NCBI GenBank assembly: GCA_026982145.1
Contig: JALSHQ010000348.1
Span: forward strand, 1 to 11,769
Length of the DNA stretch: 11,769 nt
From: Gammaproteobacteria bacterium
GTDB taxonomy: Bacteria; Pseudomonadota; Gammaproteobacteria; SZUA-140
Reading direction: 5' to 3'
In this document: positions 1 through 6,867 of the stretch, one piece after another
Layout of the letters: each line of letters begins with the position of its first letter
Numbering within the stretch: the first letter of the stretch is position 1
Notes under the pieces: generated by a model
What the model was told of the DNA's origin: nothing
Seen by the model: the letters and a program-made list of their open reading frames with translations, nothing else
Database searches by the model: none
Translations under genes and position numbers: made by a program

Positions 1-1
1 G

Positions 2-2062
2 GGCCCGCAAACGGCCGAGAAGTTGGCACGTCTGGGTATCCGCGAAGTGTGGGATCTCTTATTTCACCTCCCCCTGCGGTATCAAGATCGAACCCGAATT
101 GTGCCGATGGGTGCGTTGAGCGTGGGTGATGAGGTGTTGGTGCAGGGTGAGGTGCAGGCCTCTGATATCCGTTTTGGCCGCCGCCGCATGTTGCTGACCC
201 GCCTCAGTGATGGCACCGGCTCGTTGACACTGCGTTTCTTTCACTTTTCGGCACGCCAACAAGCAGGGTTGCAGCGCGGCACTTGGTTGCGTTGTTATGG
301 TGAAGTGCGTCGTGGTCAGGCGACCCTAGAGCTGGCGCACCCCGAATATCACGAGATTGAACCGCATCAACCCCCGCCCACTGGCGCGCGGTTAACGCCT
401 ATTTACCCCACCACCGAGGGGATGCAGCAGGCGACGATGCGAGCGCTGACTGAACAGGCGCTGGCGCGGCTATCGGCAGATGTTGATACCGTGCCTCCGC
501 ATGAAAGCGCTTTGCAAGAGTTGCTGCCTGAAGCGCTATTGGTGCAACTGAAGATGCCGTTGTTGGCCGAGGCGATTCAGTATGTGCATCGCCCACCCGC
601 AGCCGCGTCACAAGAGGCGCTTGCTGCCGGCACGCATCCGGTGCAACAGCGGCTGGCTTTTGAGGAGCTGTTGGCACAACAGTTGAGCATGCAGCAGTTG
701 CGCGCAAAGAGTCGCGCTCAGTATGCCCCCAGCTTTGAAGTGGCAGGGGCGTTGCGTCAGCAGCTGTTAGCACAACTCCCTTTTCAATTGACCGCAGCCC
801 AGCAGCGGGTGGTGGATGAGCTGGTTTGTGATATGCGACAGCGCTCCCCGATGCAGCGCCTGCTGCAAGGTGATGTTGGCTGTGGTAAAACAGTGGTGGC
901 CGTGTTGGCCGTATTGCAAGCGGTAGAGGCCGGTTATCAGGCGGTGGTCATGGCGCCGACGGAGCTGCTGGCAGCGCAGCATCGGCAAAGTTTTGCGCAG
1001 TGGCTTGCGCCACTTAATATCGAGATGGCATGGCTTTCAGGGAAGTCAAAAGGGCAGGTGCGCAGTGCGGCACTTGCAAAAATTCGCAGCGGTGAAGCGC
1101 AGGTGGTGGTGGGAACTCATGCGCTGTTTCAGCAGGAGGTTGTGTTTGCGCGACTCGGCTTTGTGGTGGTCGATGAGCAGCACCGTTTTGGTGTGCATCA
1201 GCGTTTAGCGCTACGTGAAAAGGGGCGCCAGCAAGGGGGCTTCCCCCATCAATTGATTATGACGGCGACACCGATCCCCCGCACGCTAGCGATGACCGCA
1301 TACGCCGATCTCGACATTTCAGTGATCGATGAGCTGCCACCGGGGCGCAAACCGGTGGAGACAGTGGTGCTGTCGGATGGGCGGCGCGATGAGGTGGTGC
1401 AGCGCATACACCGGGCGTGCCGCAGCGGAGCGCAAGCTTATTGGGTCTGCACCCTGATCGAGGAGTCGGAGGCACTGCAGTGTCAAGCTGCGGAAGAGGC
1501 AGTGGCGCAGTTGGCAGAGGCGTTGCCGGATCTGCGGGTGGCGCTGGTGCATGGGCGCTTAAAAGCGCAACAGAAAACGGCGGTGATGGCGGCGTTTAAA
1601 GCGGGTGAAATCGACCTGCTGGTGGCGACCACAGTGATTGAGGTGGGGGTTGATGTCCCCAATGCGAGTCTGATGGTGGTTGAAAATGCAGAGCGATTGG
1701 GGTTGGCGCAACTGCATCAACTGCGTGGCCGAGTGGGGCGTGGCAGTGAAAAAAGCAGCTGTGTTTTGCTGTATCATGCCCCTCTGTCGCAGCAGGGGCG
1801 AGCGCGCCTAGCGGTCATGCGGGAGACGAATGATGGCTTTGAGATCGCCCGTCGTGACTTGGAGTTGCGTGGGCCGGGTGAGATCCTCGGTACGCGTCAA
1901 ACCGGCGCATTGCAGTTTCGCATCGCAGATATTGCACGCGACCAAGCGATGATCCCTGAAGTGAACCGCGCTGCGGCGCTACTGATGCAGGATTATCCCG
2001 CACAAGTCGCACCGATTATTCGTCGCTGGCTGGGGGATGCCGCGCGTTATGGCGATGTATGA
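2..2062 (+). CDS. recG: ATP-dependent DNA helicase RecG, 5'-truncated by the window edge
   Basis: RecG is a superfamily 2 double-stranded DNA translocase that remodels stalled forks and branch-migrates Holliday junctions and R-loops. The reading frame is open from base 2, and the codons before the TTG at 23 still align with the RecG N-terminus, so that TTG is not the true start; by comparison with the 693-residue E. coli protein about 17 codons lie upstream. The N-terminal wedge/OB domain comes first (HLPLRYQDRT; RRMLLTRLSDGTGSLTLRFF). Helicase motifs follow: Walker A GDVGCGKT (nt 869-892), APTELLAAQH, the DEQH box (nt 1172-1183) and MTATPIPRTLAMTAYADLD. The C-terminal lobe carries VATTVIEVGVDVPNAS and QLRGRVGRG, and the RecG-specific tail has RDLELRGPGEILGTRQTG. 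No frameshift is seen. The family assignment is certain; only the 5' end is missing. Confidence 0.98.
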   Translation, partial: GPQTAEKLARLGIREVWDLLFHLPLRYQDRTRIVPMGALSVGDEVLVQGEVQASDIRFGRRRMLLTRLSDGTGSLTLRFFHFSARQQAGLQRGTWLRCYGEVRRGQATLELAHPEYHEIEPHQPPPTGARLTPIYPTTEGMQQATMRALTEQALARLSADVDTVPPHESALQELLPEALLVQLKMPLLAEAIQYVHRPPAAASQEALAAGTHPVQQRLAFEELLAQQLSMQQLRAKSRAQYAPSFEVAGALRQQLLAQLPFQLTAAQQRVVDELVCDMRQRSPMQRLLQGDVGCGKTVVAVLAVLQAVEAGYQAVVMAPTELLAAQHRQSFAQWLAPLNIEMAWLSGKSKGQVRSAALAKIRSGEAQVVVGTHALFQQEVVFARLGFVVVDEQHRFGVHQRLALREKGRQQGGFPHQLIMTATPIPRTLAMTAYADLDISVIDELPPGRKPVETVVLSDGRRDEVVQRIHRACRSGAQAYWVCTLIEESEALQCQAAEEAVAQLAEALPDLRVALVHGRLKAQQKTAVMAAFKAGEIDLLVATTVIEVGVDVPNASLMVVENAERLGLAQLHQLRGRVGRGSEKSSCVLLYHAPLSQQGRARLAVMRETNDGFEIARRDLELRGPGEILGTRQTGALQFRIADIARDQAMIPEVNRAAALLMQDYPAQVAPIIRRWLGDAARYGDV

Positions 2063-2078
2063 TGTGCGATTAATTTGA

Positions 2079-2107
2079 TTTAAATAACGCCGGGTGTTCT
2101 ATAAAAT
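2079..2107 (+). promoter_or_regulatory. possible sigma-70 promoter upstream of ubiC
   Basis: In the 96-base gap between recG and ubiC there is TTTAAA (2079-2084, 4 of 6 matches to the -35 consensus), a 17-base spacer, and TAAAAT (2102-2107, 5 of 6 matches to the -10). An overlapping alternative is TTGATT (2075-2080) with TATAAA (2100-2105) at a 19-base spacing. It would drive ubiC-ubiA and perhaps genes beyond. The stretch is AT-rich compared with its neighbours, as promoters often are, but this is consensus matching by eye and unproven. Confidence 0.33.
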
Positions 2108-2158
2108 AATGCGCGAATTCATTTCACTGTTGTCACTGGGCGGCAGGGCTAATAGCGA

Positions 2159-2725
2159 TTGAAGATTAAGCGGCATGGCATCTGGCGGGAGCCGGTGTGG
2201 CGCCCTGCGGAGAGCGTGCTGCGCGCCTCGCTCCCCGCGCGTCTGCTGGGTTGGCTCTATGACAGCAGCTCGCTGACGTTGCGCCTGCAGCAGGCCAGCG
2301 GGGGTGATTTCTGCGTGCGCTTGCTCGCTCAGGGGTGGCAGCGGCCACTGCTCAATGAGCGTTTGGCACTGGCGATGGGGCACCATGAATATGCTCTGGT
2401 GCGCCAAGTGCAACTGGTCTGCCGGGGTGTGCCGTGGGTTTATGCCCGCAGTGTGATCCCTGCGCGCACAATGAGCGGTGCAGGGCGGCAGTTGTCGCAC
2501 TTGGGCAATCGTCCATTAGGTGCTTTCCTTTTTGCTAATAATGGGGTGGTGCGAGAGCCGATGGAGATCGCGAGTGTACACCCCAACGAGATGATTTATG
2601 ATGATGCGATGGCGGGGCTGGGACTTGAGCAGCAGACCGTTTGGGGGCGGCGCTCGTGCTTTCGTTTTGAGCAGAAGCCGCTATTAGTGAGTGAGTTTTT
2701 TCTGCCGTCCATTCCCGCACGGTGA
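2159..2725 (+). CDS. ubiC: chorismate lyase UbiC
   Basis: This cytoplasmic enzyme splits chorismate into 4-hydroxybenzoate and pyruvate, the first committed step of ubiquinone synthesis. The 188-residue product shows the UbiC pattern: VRQVQL with Arg82 matching E. coli Arg76, GVPWVYARSVIP (91-101), the GNRPLGAFLF segment (116-125), VWGRRSCF (161-168), and PLLVSEFFLP (174-183), whose Glu179 matches catalytic Glu155. It is longer than the 165-residue E. coli enzyme, mainly because of extra residues around 137-160 (HPNEMIYDDA region). The start is a TTG six bases after an in-frame stop (TAG 2153-2155), so no longer start is possible. A purine-rich GGGCGGCAGGG lies upstream; a GTG at 2195 is an alternative but would trim the N-terminus. 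ubiA follows after 54 bases, which supports the call. Confidence 0.93.
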   Translation: MKIKRHGIWREPVWRPAESVLRASLPARLLGWLYDSSSLTLRLQQASGGDFCVRLLAQGWQRPLLNERLALAMGHHEYALVRQVQLVCRGVPWVYARSVIPARTMSGAGRQLSHLGNRPLGAFLFANNGVVREPMEIASVHPNEMIYDDAMAGLGLEQQTVWGRRSCFRFEQKPLLVSEFFLPSIPAR

Positions 2726-2779
2726 TGGCGATGGTGCGTCATCGTAATGAACCTAGAGCGCAAGCGTTGAGCCATTGAA

Positions 2780-3643
2780 ATGATTGAGCGTCTGCAACAG
2801 TATCTGATTTTGATGCGCTTCGATAAGCCGGTCGGCACCTTTTTGCTGCTCTGGCCGACACTGTGGGCGCTGTGGATGGCGGCCGGTGGAGTGCCGGACA
2901 GTGGCGTTCTGATCGTCTTCGTGGCTGGCGTGGTATTGATGCGCGCAGCAGGCTGTGTGATTAACGATTACGCTGACCGTGAGATTGACTCAAAAGTGCG
3001 CCGCACCCGGGAACGCCCCATCACCTCCGGAAAAATCGCCCCCAAATCGGCATTAATGCTCTTTGTGGTGCTCTGCTTGGTGGCCTTTGCGCTGGTGTTG
3101 ACGATGAATCGCCTGACGATCATGATGTCGTTTGTGGCGGCATTTCTGGCGGCCACCTACCCCTTTATGAAGCGCTACACCCATTTACCTCAGGTCTATC
3201 TCGGGGCTGCTTTTGGTTGGGCAGTCCCGATGGTATTTGCGGCGCAGACCGGCGCGGTGCCGAATGTCGCGTGGCTACTCTTTATTGCGACCGTATTGTG
3301 GGCCACCGCTTACGACACGATGTATGCGATGGTAGATCGTGCCGATGACCTGCGTATTGGGGTGAAGTCCACCGCGATTTTATTTGGTGATGGCGACCGC
3401 GCGATTATTGGTATACTGCAGGCGCTCTTTTTTGTGGTGCTAGTGCTGATTGGCCAGCAGCTTGAGTTGGGGCTTTTTTATTATGGTGGATTAGCGCTGG
3501 CTGCGCTGCTTGCCTGTTACCAGCAGTACCTGCTGCGTGATCGGGATATTCTGCTCTGTTTTCGTGCTTTTCTGAATAATAATATGTTTGGGGCCGTGAT
3601 TTTCGGTGGCATCGCGCTGCATTACGCGCTGCCACTCAATTGA
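2780..3643 (+). CDS. ubiA: 4-hydroxybenzoate polyprenyltransferase UbiA
   Basis: UbiA is an inner-membrane prenyltransferase that attaches an all-trans polyprenyl chain to 4-hydroxybenzoate, the product of UbiC next door. The 287-residue protein has the two Asp-rich motifs that bind Mg2+ and the prenyl diphosphate: NDYADREID at 62-70 and YDTMYAMVDRADD at 178-190, the latter followed by RIGVKSTAILFG. Other near-identical family blocks are RFDKPVGTFLLLWPTLWALW (13-32), YPFMKRYTHLPQV (127-139) and GAAFGWAVPM (142-151). Many hydrophobic segments fit the usual eight to nine helices, and length matches the E. coli enzyme (290). The start is ATG with only a weak Shine-Dalgarno. Full length and intact. 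Confidence 0.98.
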   Translation: MIERLQQYLILMRFDKPVGTFLLLWPTLWALWMAAGGVPDSGVLIVFVAGVVLMRAAGCVINDYADREIDSKVRRTRERPITSGKIAPKSALMLFVVLCLVAFALVLTMNRLTIMMSFVAAFLAATYPFMKRYTHLPQVYLGAAFGWAVPMVFAAQTGAVPNVAWLLFIATVLWATAYDTMYAMVDRADDLRIGVKSTAILFGDGDRAIIGILQALFFVVLVLIGQQLELGLFYYGGLALAALLACYQQYLLRDRDILLCFRAFLNNNMFGAVIFGGIALHYALPLN

Positions 3644-3685
3644 TGGCACCTCTGATCTTTTGAATTAAATAGAAATAATAACTGT

Positions 3686-4657
3686 ATGTTGCTTTCATCT
3701 GTTGCTGTTGTTGCTGGGTTTATTTTACTGGTGTGGGGTGCTGACCGTTTTGTGCTGGGTGCCTCCGCCACCGCGCGTAACTTTGGTATTTCGCCGCTGA
3801 TTGTGGGCTTGACCATCGTGGGGTTCGGTACTTCAGCGCCCGAAATGCTGGTCTCCGGCATGGCGGCATATCAGGGAAGCCCGGGCATCTCAATTGGGAA
3901 TGCACTGGGTTCCAATATCACCAACATTGCGCTGGTGCTTGGCATTACCGCGTTAGTGGTGCCGATGACCGTGCGCTCCGGGATTTTGAAGCGAGAGCTG
4001 CCGATCTTGCTGCTGGTGATGGTGCTGGCGCTGCTGCTGATGGTCGATGGCGACCTTGGCCGGGGCGATGGCCTTTTTCTGCTGCTTGGTATGTTTCTGA
4101 TGATCTTCTGGGTGATCAGGCTGGGGCTGCGAGAGCGCGATACCGGCGATGTGATGTCGAGTGAATTTGATGCCGAGATTCCAGAGGGGATGCCGACCTG
4201 GCGTGCTATTGTTTGGTTGATTGTCGGTATGGTAATCCTCTTTGCCAGCTCTCATATTTTGGTGTGGGGCGCGGTTAATATCGCGCGCGCTTTTGGTGTG
4301 AGTGATCTAATTATTGGGCTGACCATTATTGCTATCGGCACTAGCCTGCCGGAGCTGGCTGCGTCGGTCATGAGTGCGCTCAAGAATGAGCATGAGCTTG
4401 CGATAGGCAACATCATCGGCTCCAATATGTTTAACATTCTGGGGGTGATGGCCTTGCCGGGGCTGATCTACCCATCTGTTGTGCCCGATGGGGTGCTGTC
4501 GCGTGATTATCCCGTCATGATCGGTTTAACCATTGTGCTGTTCCTGATGGCCTACGGTTTTCGAGGGCGAGAGGGCAAAATTAACCGCATAGAAGGGGGG
4601 CTGTTGTTAGCCGCTTATTGTGGTTATATGTTCTGGTTATATCAGGCCTCAGTATAA
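3686..4657 (+). CDS. yrbG: calcium/sodium antiporter of the CaCA superfamily, YrbG type
   Basis: This is an inner-membrane cation exchanger that is expected to export Ca2+ or a related ion in exchange for Na+, K+ or H+. The 323-residue protein has the inverted internal duplication that defines the family. Repeat one carries GLTIVGFGTSAPEM (41-54) and GNALGSN (71-77). Repeat two carries GLTIIAIGTSLPEL (211-224) and GNIIGSN (241-247). The paired Glu residues (53 and 223) are the conserved ion ligands of the alpha repeats. A charged loop at about 148-172 separates the two membrane halves. Length matches E. coli YrbG (325), which also sits upstream of the lpt genes, so the position agrees. The transported ion cannot be read from sequence; a physiological role in E. 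coli is not settled. No clear Shine-Dalgarno precedes the ATG. Confidence 0.93.
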   Translation: MLLSSVAVVAGFILLVWGADRFVLGASATARNFGISPLIVGLTIVGFGTSAPEMLVSGMAAYQGSPGISIGNALGSNITNIALVLGITALVVPMTVRSGILKRELPILLLVMVLALLLMVDGDLGRGDGLFLLLGMFLMIFWVIRLGLRERDTGDVMSSEFDAEIPEGMPTWRAIVWLIVGMVILFASSHILVWGAVNIARAFGVSDLIIGLTIIAIGTSLPELAASVMSALKNEHELAIGNIIGSNMFNILGVMALPGLIYPSVVPDGVLSRDYPVMIGLTIVLFLMAYGFRGREGKINRIEGGLLLAAYCGYMFWLYQASV

Positions 4658-4693
4658 ACTCGGCATCAATATCATCAAATGTTGGAGTAGCGC

Positions 4694-4906
4694 ATGCAGG
4701 AGATAAAATTCAAGGTTGCCAATATCAAATGTGGTGGCTGTGCGGCGAATATTCAGTTGGGGTTAAAAGCAGAGCCGGGCGTTGCTCAAATCACGGTTGA
4801 TGTGAGCAGTGGTGAAGTTGAAGTGCGGGGTGATGGGCTTGATCCTGATGCATTAACGCATAAACTTTCTGCGCTGGGCTTTCCGCTGGTGGGCTCATTA
4901 ACCTGA
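4694..4906 (+). CDS. small heavy-metal-associated (HMA) domain protein, CopZ-like
   Basis: The 70-residue product is a stand-alone HMA domain of the ferredoxin-like fold seen in copper chaperones such as CopZ and in the N-termini of metal P-type ATPases. The metal site is CGGC at residues 13-16 within NIKCGGCAANI. The rest fits the beta-alpha-beta-beta-alpha-beta pattern: a first strand EIKFKVANI, a helix after the cysteines, then VAQITVDVSSGEVEVRG, a second helix DPDALTHKLSALG, and a short last strand. The usual Met before the first Cys is replaced by Lys (IKCGGC against MTCxxC). The ATG has a good Shine-Dalgarno, GGAG at 4684-4687. Cu(I) is the most likely ligand, but Zn(II) or others are possible. 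It lies 36 bases after yrbG and 47 before lptC, a place where E. coli has kdsD-kdsC. Confidence 0.9.
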   Translation: MQEIKFKVANIKCGGCAANIQLGLKAEPGVAQITVDVSSGEVEVRGDGLDPDALTHKLSALGFPLVGSLT

Positions 4907-4953
4907 TTGAAAATGGTATGCTAAACGAGCAACTCATATGAACGAGACTCCCG

Positions 4954-5520
4954 TTGGGTAAGGGGCTTTGGGTAGTGCTGTTGTTAGTGGCGGTGGCAGC
5001 GTTGAGCTGGTGGCTACAGCGGAGTTCGATGCCTGATGATCAGCGAACTGTTGAGTCGGTTCTGCATGAGCCTGATTATTATATGACTCAATTTGAAGCA
5101 ACAGCGCTGAACCTCAATGGCAAGCCCGCGCATAAGCTTTATGCTGATAAAATGCAGCACTATCCCGATGACGACAGTGCAACATTGGATAAGCCGCACC
5201 TGATGCTGTTTCGTAGTGAAGAGGAATTTTGGGATATCCGCGCAGAAACAGGCTTGGTCTCCAATGGTGGGGCGTCGCTCTTTCTACAGGGCGAAGTGAT
5301 TATCATGCGAGTCAACGCGACACACTCACCGCCACTGCAGCTATATACCTCAGACTTGACGGTACGCCCGGATGATAAGATTGTAGAGACGGCCGCACCC
5401 GTGACGATTAAGGATGGTCGCGGGGTCACTACAGCGGTGGGGATGTGGGCGGATCTTAATCAACGACAGGTGAAACTGTTATCAAATGTGCGGGGGGTCT
5501 ATGAGCCACAAAGCGATTAA
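4954..5520 (+). CDS. lptC: LPS export protein LptC
   Basis: LptC is the bitopic inner-membrane part of the Lpt bridge; it takes lipopolysaccharide from LptB2FG and passes it to LptA. The 188-residue product (E. coli: 191) has one uncleaved N-terminal membrane segment at about residues 4-21 (WVVLLLVAVAALSWWL core), then a periplasmic beta-jellyroll domain: YYMTQFEATALNLNGKPAHK, a YADKM block, PHLMLF, ETGLVSNGG, LQGEV, LYTSDLTVRPDDKIVETAAPVTI, and GVTTAVGMWADLNQRQVKLLSNVRGVY. The only start that keeps the membrane segment whole is TTG at 4954; an in-frame stop lies at 4939-4941. An ATG at 4938 is out of frame and would read MNETPVG before a stop, which could mean a one-base indel. The end overlaps lptA by 20 bases. 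Confidence 0.92.
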   Translation: MGKGLWVVLLLVAVAALSWWLQRSSMPDDQRTVESVLHEPDYYMTQFEATALNLNGKPAHKLYADKMQHYPDDDSATLDKPHLMLFRSEEEFWDIRAETGLVSNGGASLFLQGEVIIMRVNATHSPPLQLYTSDLTVRPDDKIVETAAPVTIKDGRGVTTAVGMWADLNQRQVKLLSNVRGVYEPQSD

Positions 5521-6013
5521 TGTGCTCTTTTTATTGTGTGTCGCGTTGCTGCCAAAGGGTGCAGTGGCATTGTCAACAGATCGTGAACAGCCGATTCTGA
5601 TAGAGGCTGATAGTATGGTTGTTGATGAAGGCAAAGGGATCAGCATCTATCAGGGGAGCGTGAGCTATCTGCAAGGCACGGTTAAGATGACGGCCGACAA
5701 AGTGACCATCTACAGCGTGGCGGGTGAATTCGAACGATTTGAGGCAGAGGGCAAGCGGGTCAGTTATCGGCAGATGCTCGATGATGATAAAGGTGAACTG
5801 CGGGCAAAGGCGCGCCTGATCGACTATCGTGCCAAGCAGGGCGATATTCTACTCAAGGGCAATGCTCATGTGGTGCGCGGTGAAGATGAGTTTTCAGGCA
5901 GCCATATCGAATACAATGCCAAGACAGATATCGTGAATGCACGCAAAGCCGAAAACGGTGGCGAGCGGGTGCAGGTTGTGATTCAGCCGCGAGACAAAGA
6001 GAAGGCTCAATAG
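5501..6013 (+). CDS. lptA: periplasmic LPS transport protein LptA
   Basis: LptA forms the periplasmic bridge that carries lipopolysaccharide from LptC to LptD at the outer membrane. The chosen ATG at 5501 gives 170 residues with a signal peptide: SHK, a hydrophobic core INVLFLLCVALL, and likely cleavage after AVA (residue 23). It has a run of six G residues at 5492-5497 as Shine-Dalgarno. A GTG at 5486 would add five residues and spoil the signal. The mature part is an OstA/LptA beta-jellyroll: QPILIEADSMVVDEGKGISI, then YQGSVSYLQGTVKMTADKV, a DYRAKQGDILLKGNAHV block and FSGSHIEYNAKTDIV. The tail is charged (QPRDKEKAQ). It overlaps the end of lptC by 20 bases and is followed by lptB after 30 bases, so the three are translated as one unit. 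Confidence 0.95.
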   Translation: MSHKAINVLFLLCVALLPKGAVALSTDREQPILIEADSMVVDEGKGISIYQGSVSYLQGTVKMTADKVTIYSVAGEFERFEAEGKRVSYRQMLDDDKGELRAKARLIDYRAKQGDILLKGNAHVVRGEDEFSGSHIEYNAKTDIVNARKAENGGERVQVVIQPRDKEKAQ

Positions 6014-6043
6014 CTTGGCTGCACTGATGGATAATCACTGCTG

Positions 6044-6769
6044 ATGCATGCGCTCATCGCATCAAACCTTGCCAAGCGCTATAAATCCCGCGAAGTGGTC
6101 AAGGATGTCTCGCTTGAGGTCAACAGTGGCGAAGTGGTGGGGCTACTGGGGCCTAACGGAGCGGGCAAGACCACCTGCTTTTACATGATTGTGGGCCTTG
6201 TCGGCAGCGATAAAGGCAGTATTGTATTGGATGGCGAGGACATGGCGCGTTACCCGATGCATGTGCGCGCCAAGATGGGGTTGGGCTACCTGCCGCAAGA
6301 AGCCTCCATTTTTCGCAAGCTGACGGTGGCGCAAAATATTCTAGCGATATTGGAGACGCGTGATGAGCTCAATCGCGCCCAACAACTGGTGCGTCTGGAT
6401 GAGCTGCTGGGTGAACTTCACATTACTCATCTGCGTGACAACCTAGGGATGAGCCTTTCCGGCGGCGAGCGGCGGCGTGTCGAAATCGCGCGTACCTTGG
6501 CCACAAGCCCCCGTTTTATCTTGCTGGATGAGCCTTTTGCAGGCGTTGACCCGATCTCCGTGATCGACATACAGCGCATTATTCGTTTTCTGACAGAAAA
6601 AGGCATCGGAGTCTTGATCACCGATCATAATGTCCGTGAGACATTGGGGATATGTGAACGCGCGTACATCATGAGTGAAGGGGTGGTGTTGGCCGCAGGT
6701 GTGCCTGATGAGATTCTTGAAAACAAGCAAGTGCGAGAGGTTTATCTAGGGCAAAATTTTCGGCTCTAA
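6044..6769 (+). CDS. lptB: LPS transport ATPase LptB
   Basis: LptB is the cytoplasmic ATPase dimer of the LptB2FGC transporter and powers lipopolysaccharide extraction from the inner membrane. The 241 residues equal the E. coli length. All ABC motifs are present: Walker A GPNGAGKT (36-43), Q-loop Gln85 in YLPQEASIFRKL, signature LSGGE (138-142) followed by RRRVEIAR, Walker B FILLDEP (158-164) with catalytic Glu163, D-loop AGVDP (166-170), and switch His195 in ITDHNVRETL. The C-terminal block GVPDEILENKQVREVYLG is typical of LptB and supports the specific name over other ABC ATPases. lptF and lptG, its membrane partners, are not in the window, as is usual because they lie elsewhere on the chromosome. 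Confidence 0.98.
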   Translation: MHALIASNLAKRYKSREVVKDVSLEVNSGEVVGLLGPNGAGKTTCFYMIVGLVGSDKGSIVLDGEDMARYPMHVRAKMGLGYLPQEASIFRKLTVAQNILAILETRDELNRAQQLVRLDELLGELHITHLRDNLGMSLSGGERRRVEIARTLATSPRFILLDEPFAGVDPISVIDIQRIIRFLTEKGIGVLITDHNVRETLGICERAYIMSEGVVLAAGVPDEILENKQVREVYLGQNFRL

Positions 6770-6794
6770 TTTTTTCCGATAGTCACTGAAAAAA
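6770..6794 (+). repeat. AT inverted repeat after the lptB stop
   Basis: TTTTTTC (6770-6776) and GAAAAAA (6788-6794) are perfect inverted copies with an 11-base loop, starting right after the lptB stop codon. The stem has one G:C pair and no T-run follows it on the + strand, so it is not a convincing terminator. It may be chance or a weak attenuating or processing structure. No other signal was recognised in the 98-base gap before rpoN except the hairpin next to the rpoN start. Confidence 0.3.
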
Positions 6795-6845
6795 GGTGCT
6801 AATTACGATAAGGTAGAGGTCGATAAGTTCAGTTAAAGAAGATGG

Positions 6846-6863
6846 CGCCGAACTAGGACGGCG
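6846..6863 (+). promoter_or_regulatory. small hairpin displaying the rpoN Shine-Dalgarno
   Basis: CGCCG (6846-6850) and CGGCG (6859-6863) form a perfect 5-bp G:C stem around the 8-base loop AACTAGGA. The AGGA at 6855-6858 is the only good ribosome binding site for the rpoN ATG at 6868. The site would therefore sit in the loop of a hairpin that ends four bases before the start codon. That could influence how much sigma-54 is made. The pairing is seen; the regulatory effect is inference. Confidence 0.35.
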
Positions 6864-6867
6864 ATAT

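Noticed and set aside
59..773. Several minus-strand open frames inside recG
   Set aside because: They lie opposite a fully conserved RecG reading frame, resemble no protein family and have no ribosome sites.
2731..2746. Small hairpin CGATG/CATCG between ubiC and ubiA
   Set aside because: A 5-bp stem with no T-run and no relation to a start codon; expected by chance.
3640..3670. Promoter upstream of yrbG (TTGATG at 3640, TTAAAT at 3665)
   Set aside because: The -10 matches only 4 of 6 bases and the 19-base spacing is poor.
6770..6794. Intrinsic terminator after lptB
   Set aside because: The stem is nearly all A:T and no T-run follows the 3' arm on the + strand, so it was kept only as an inverted repeat.
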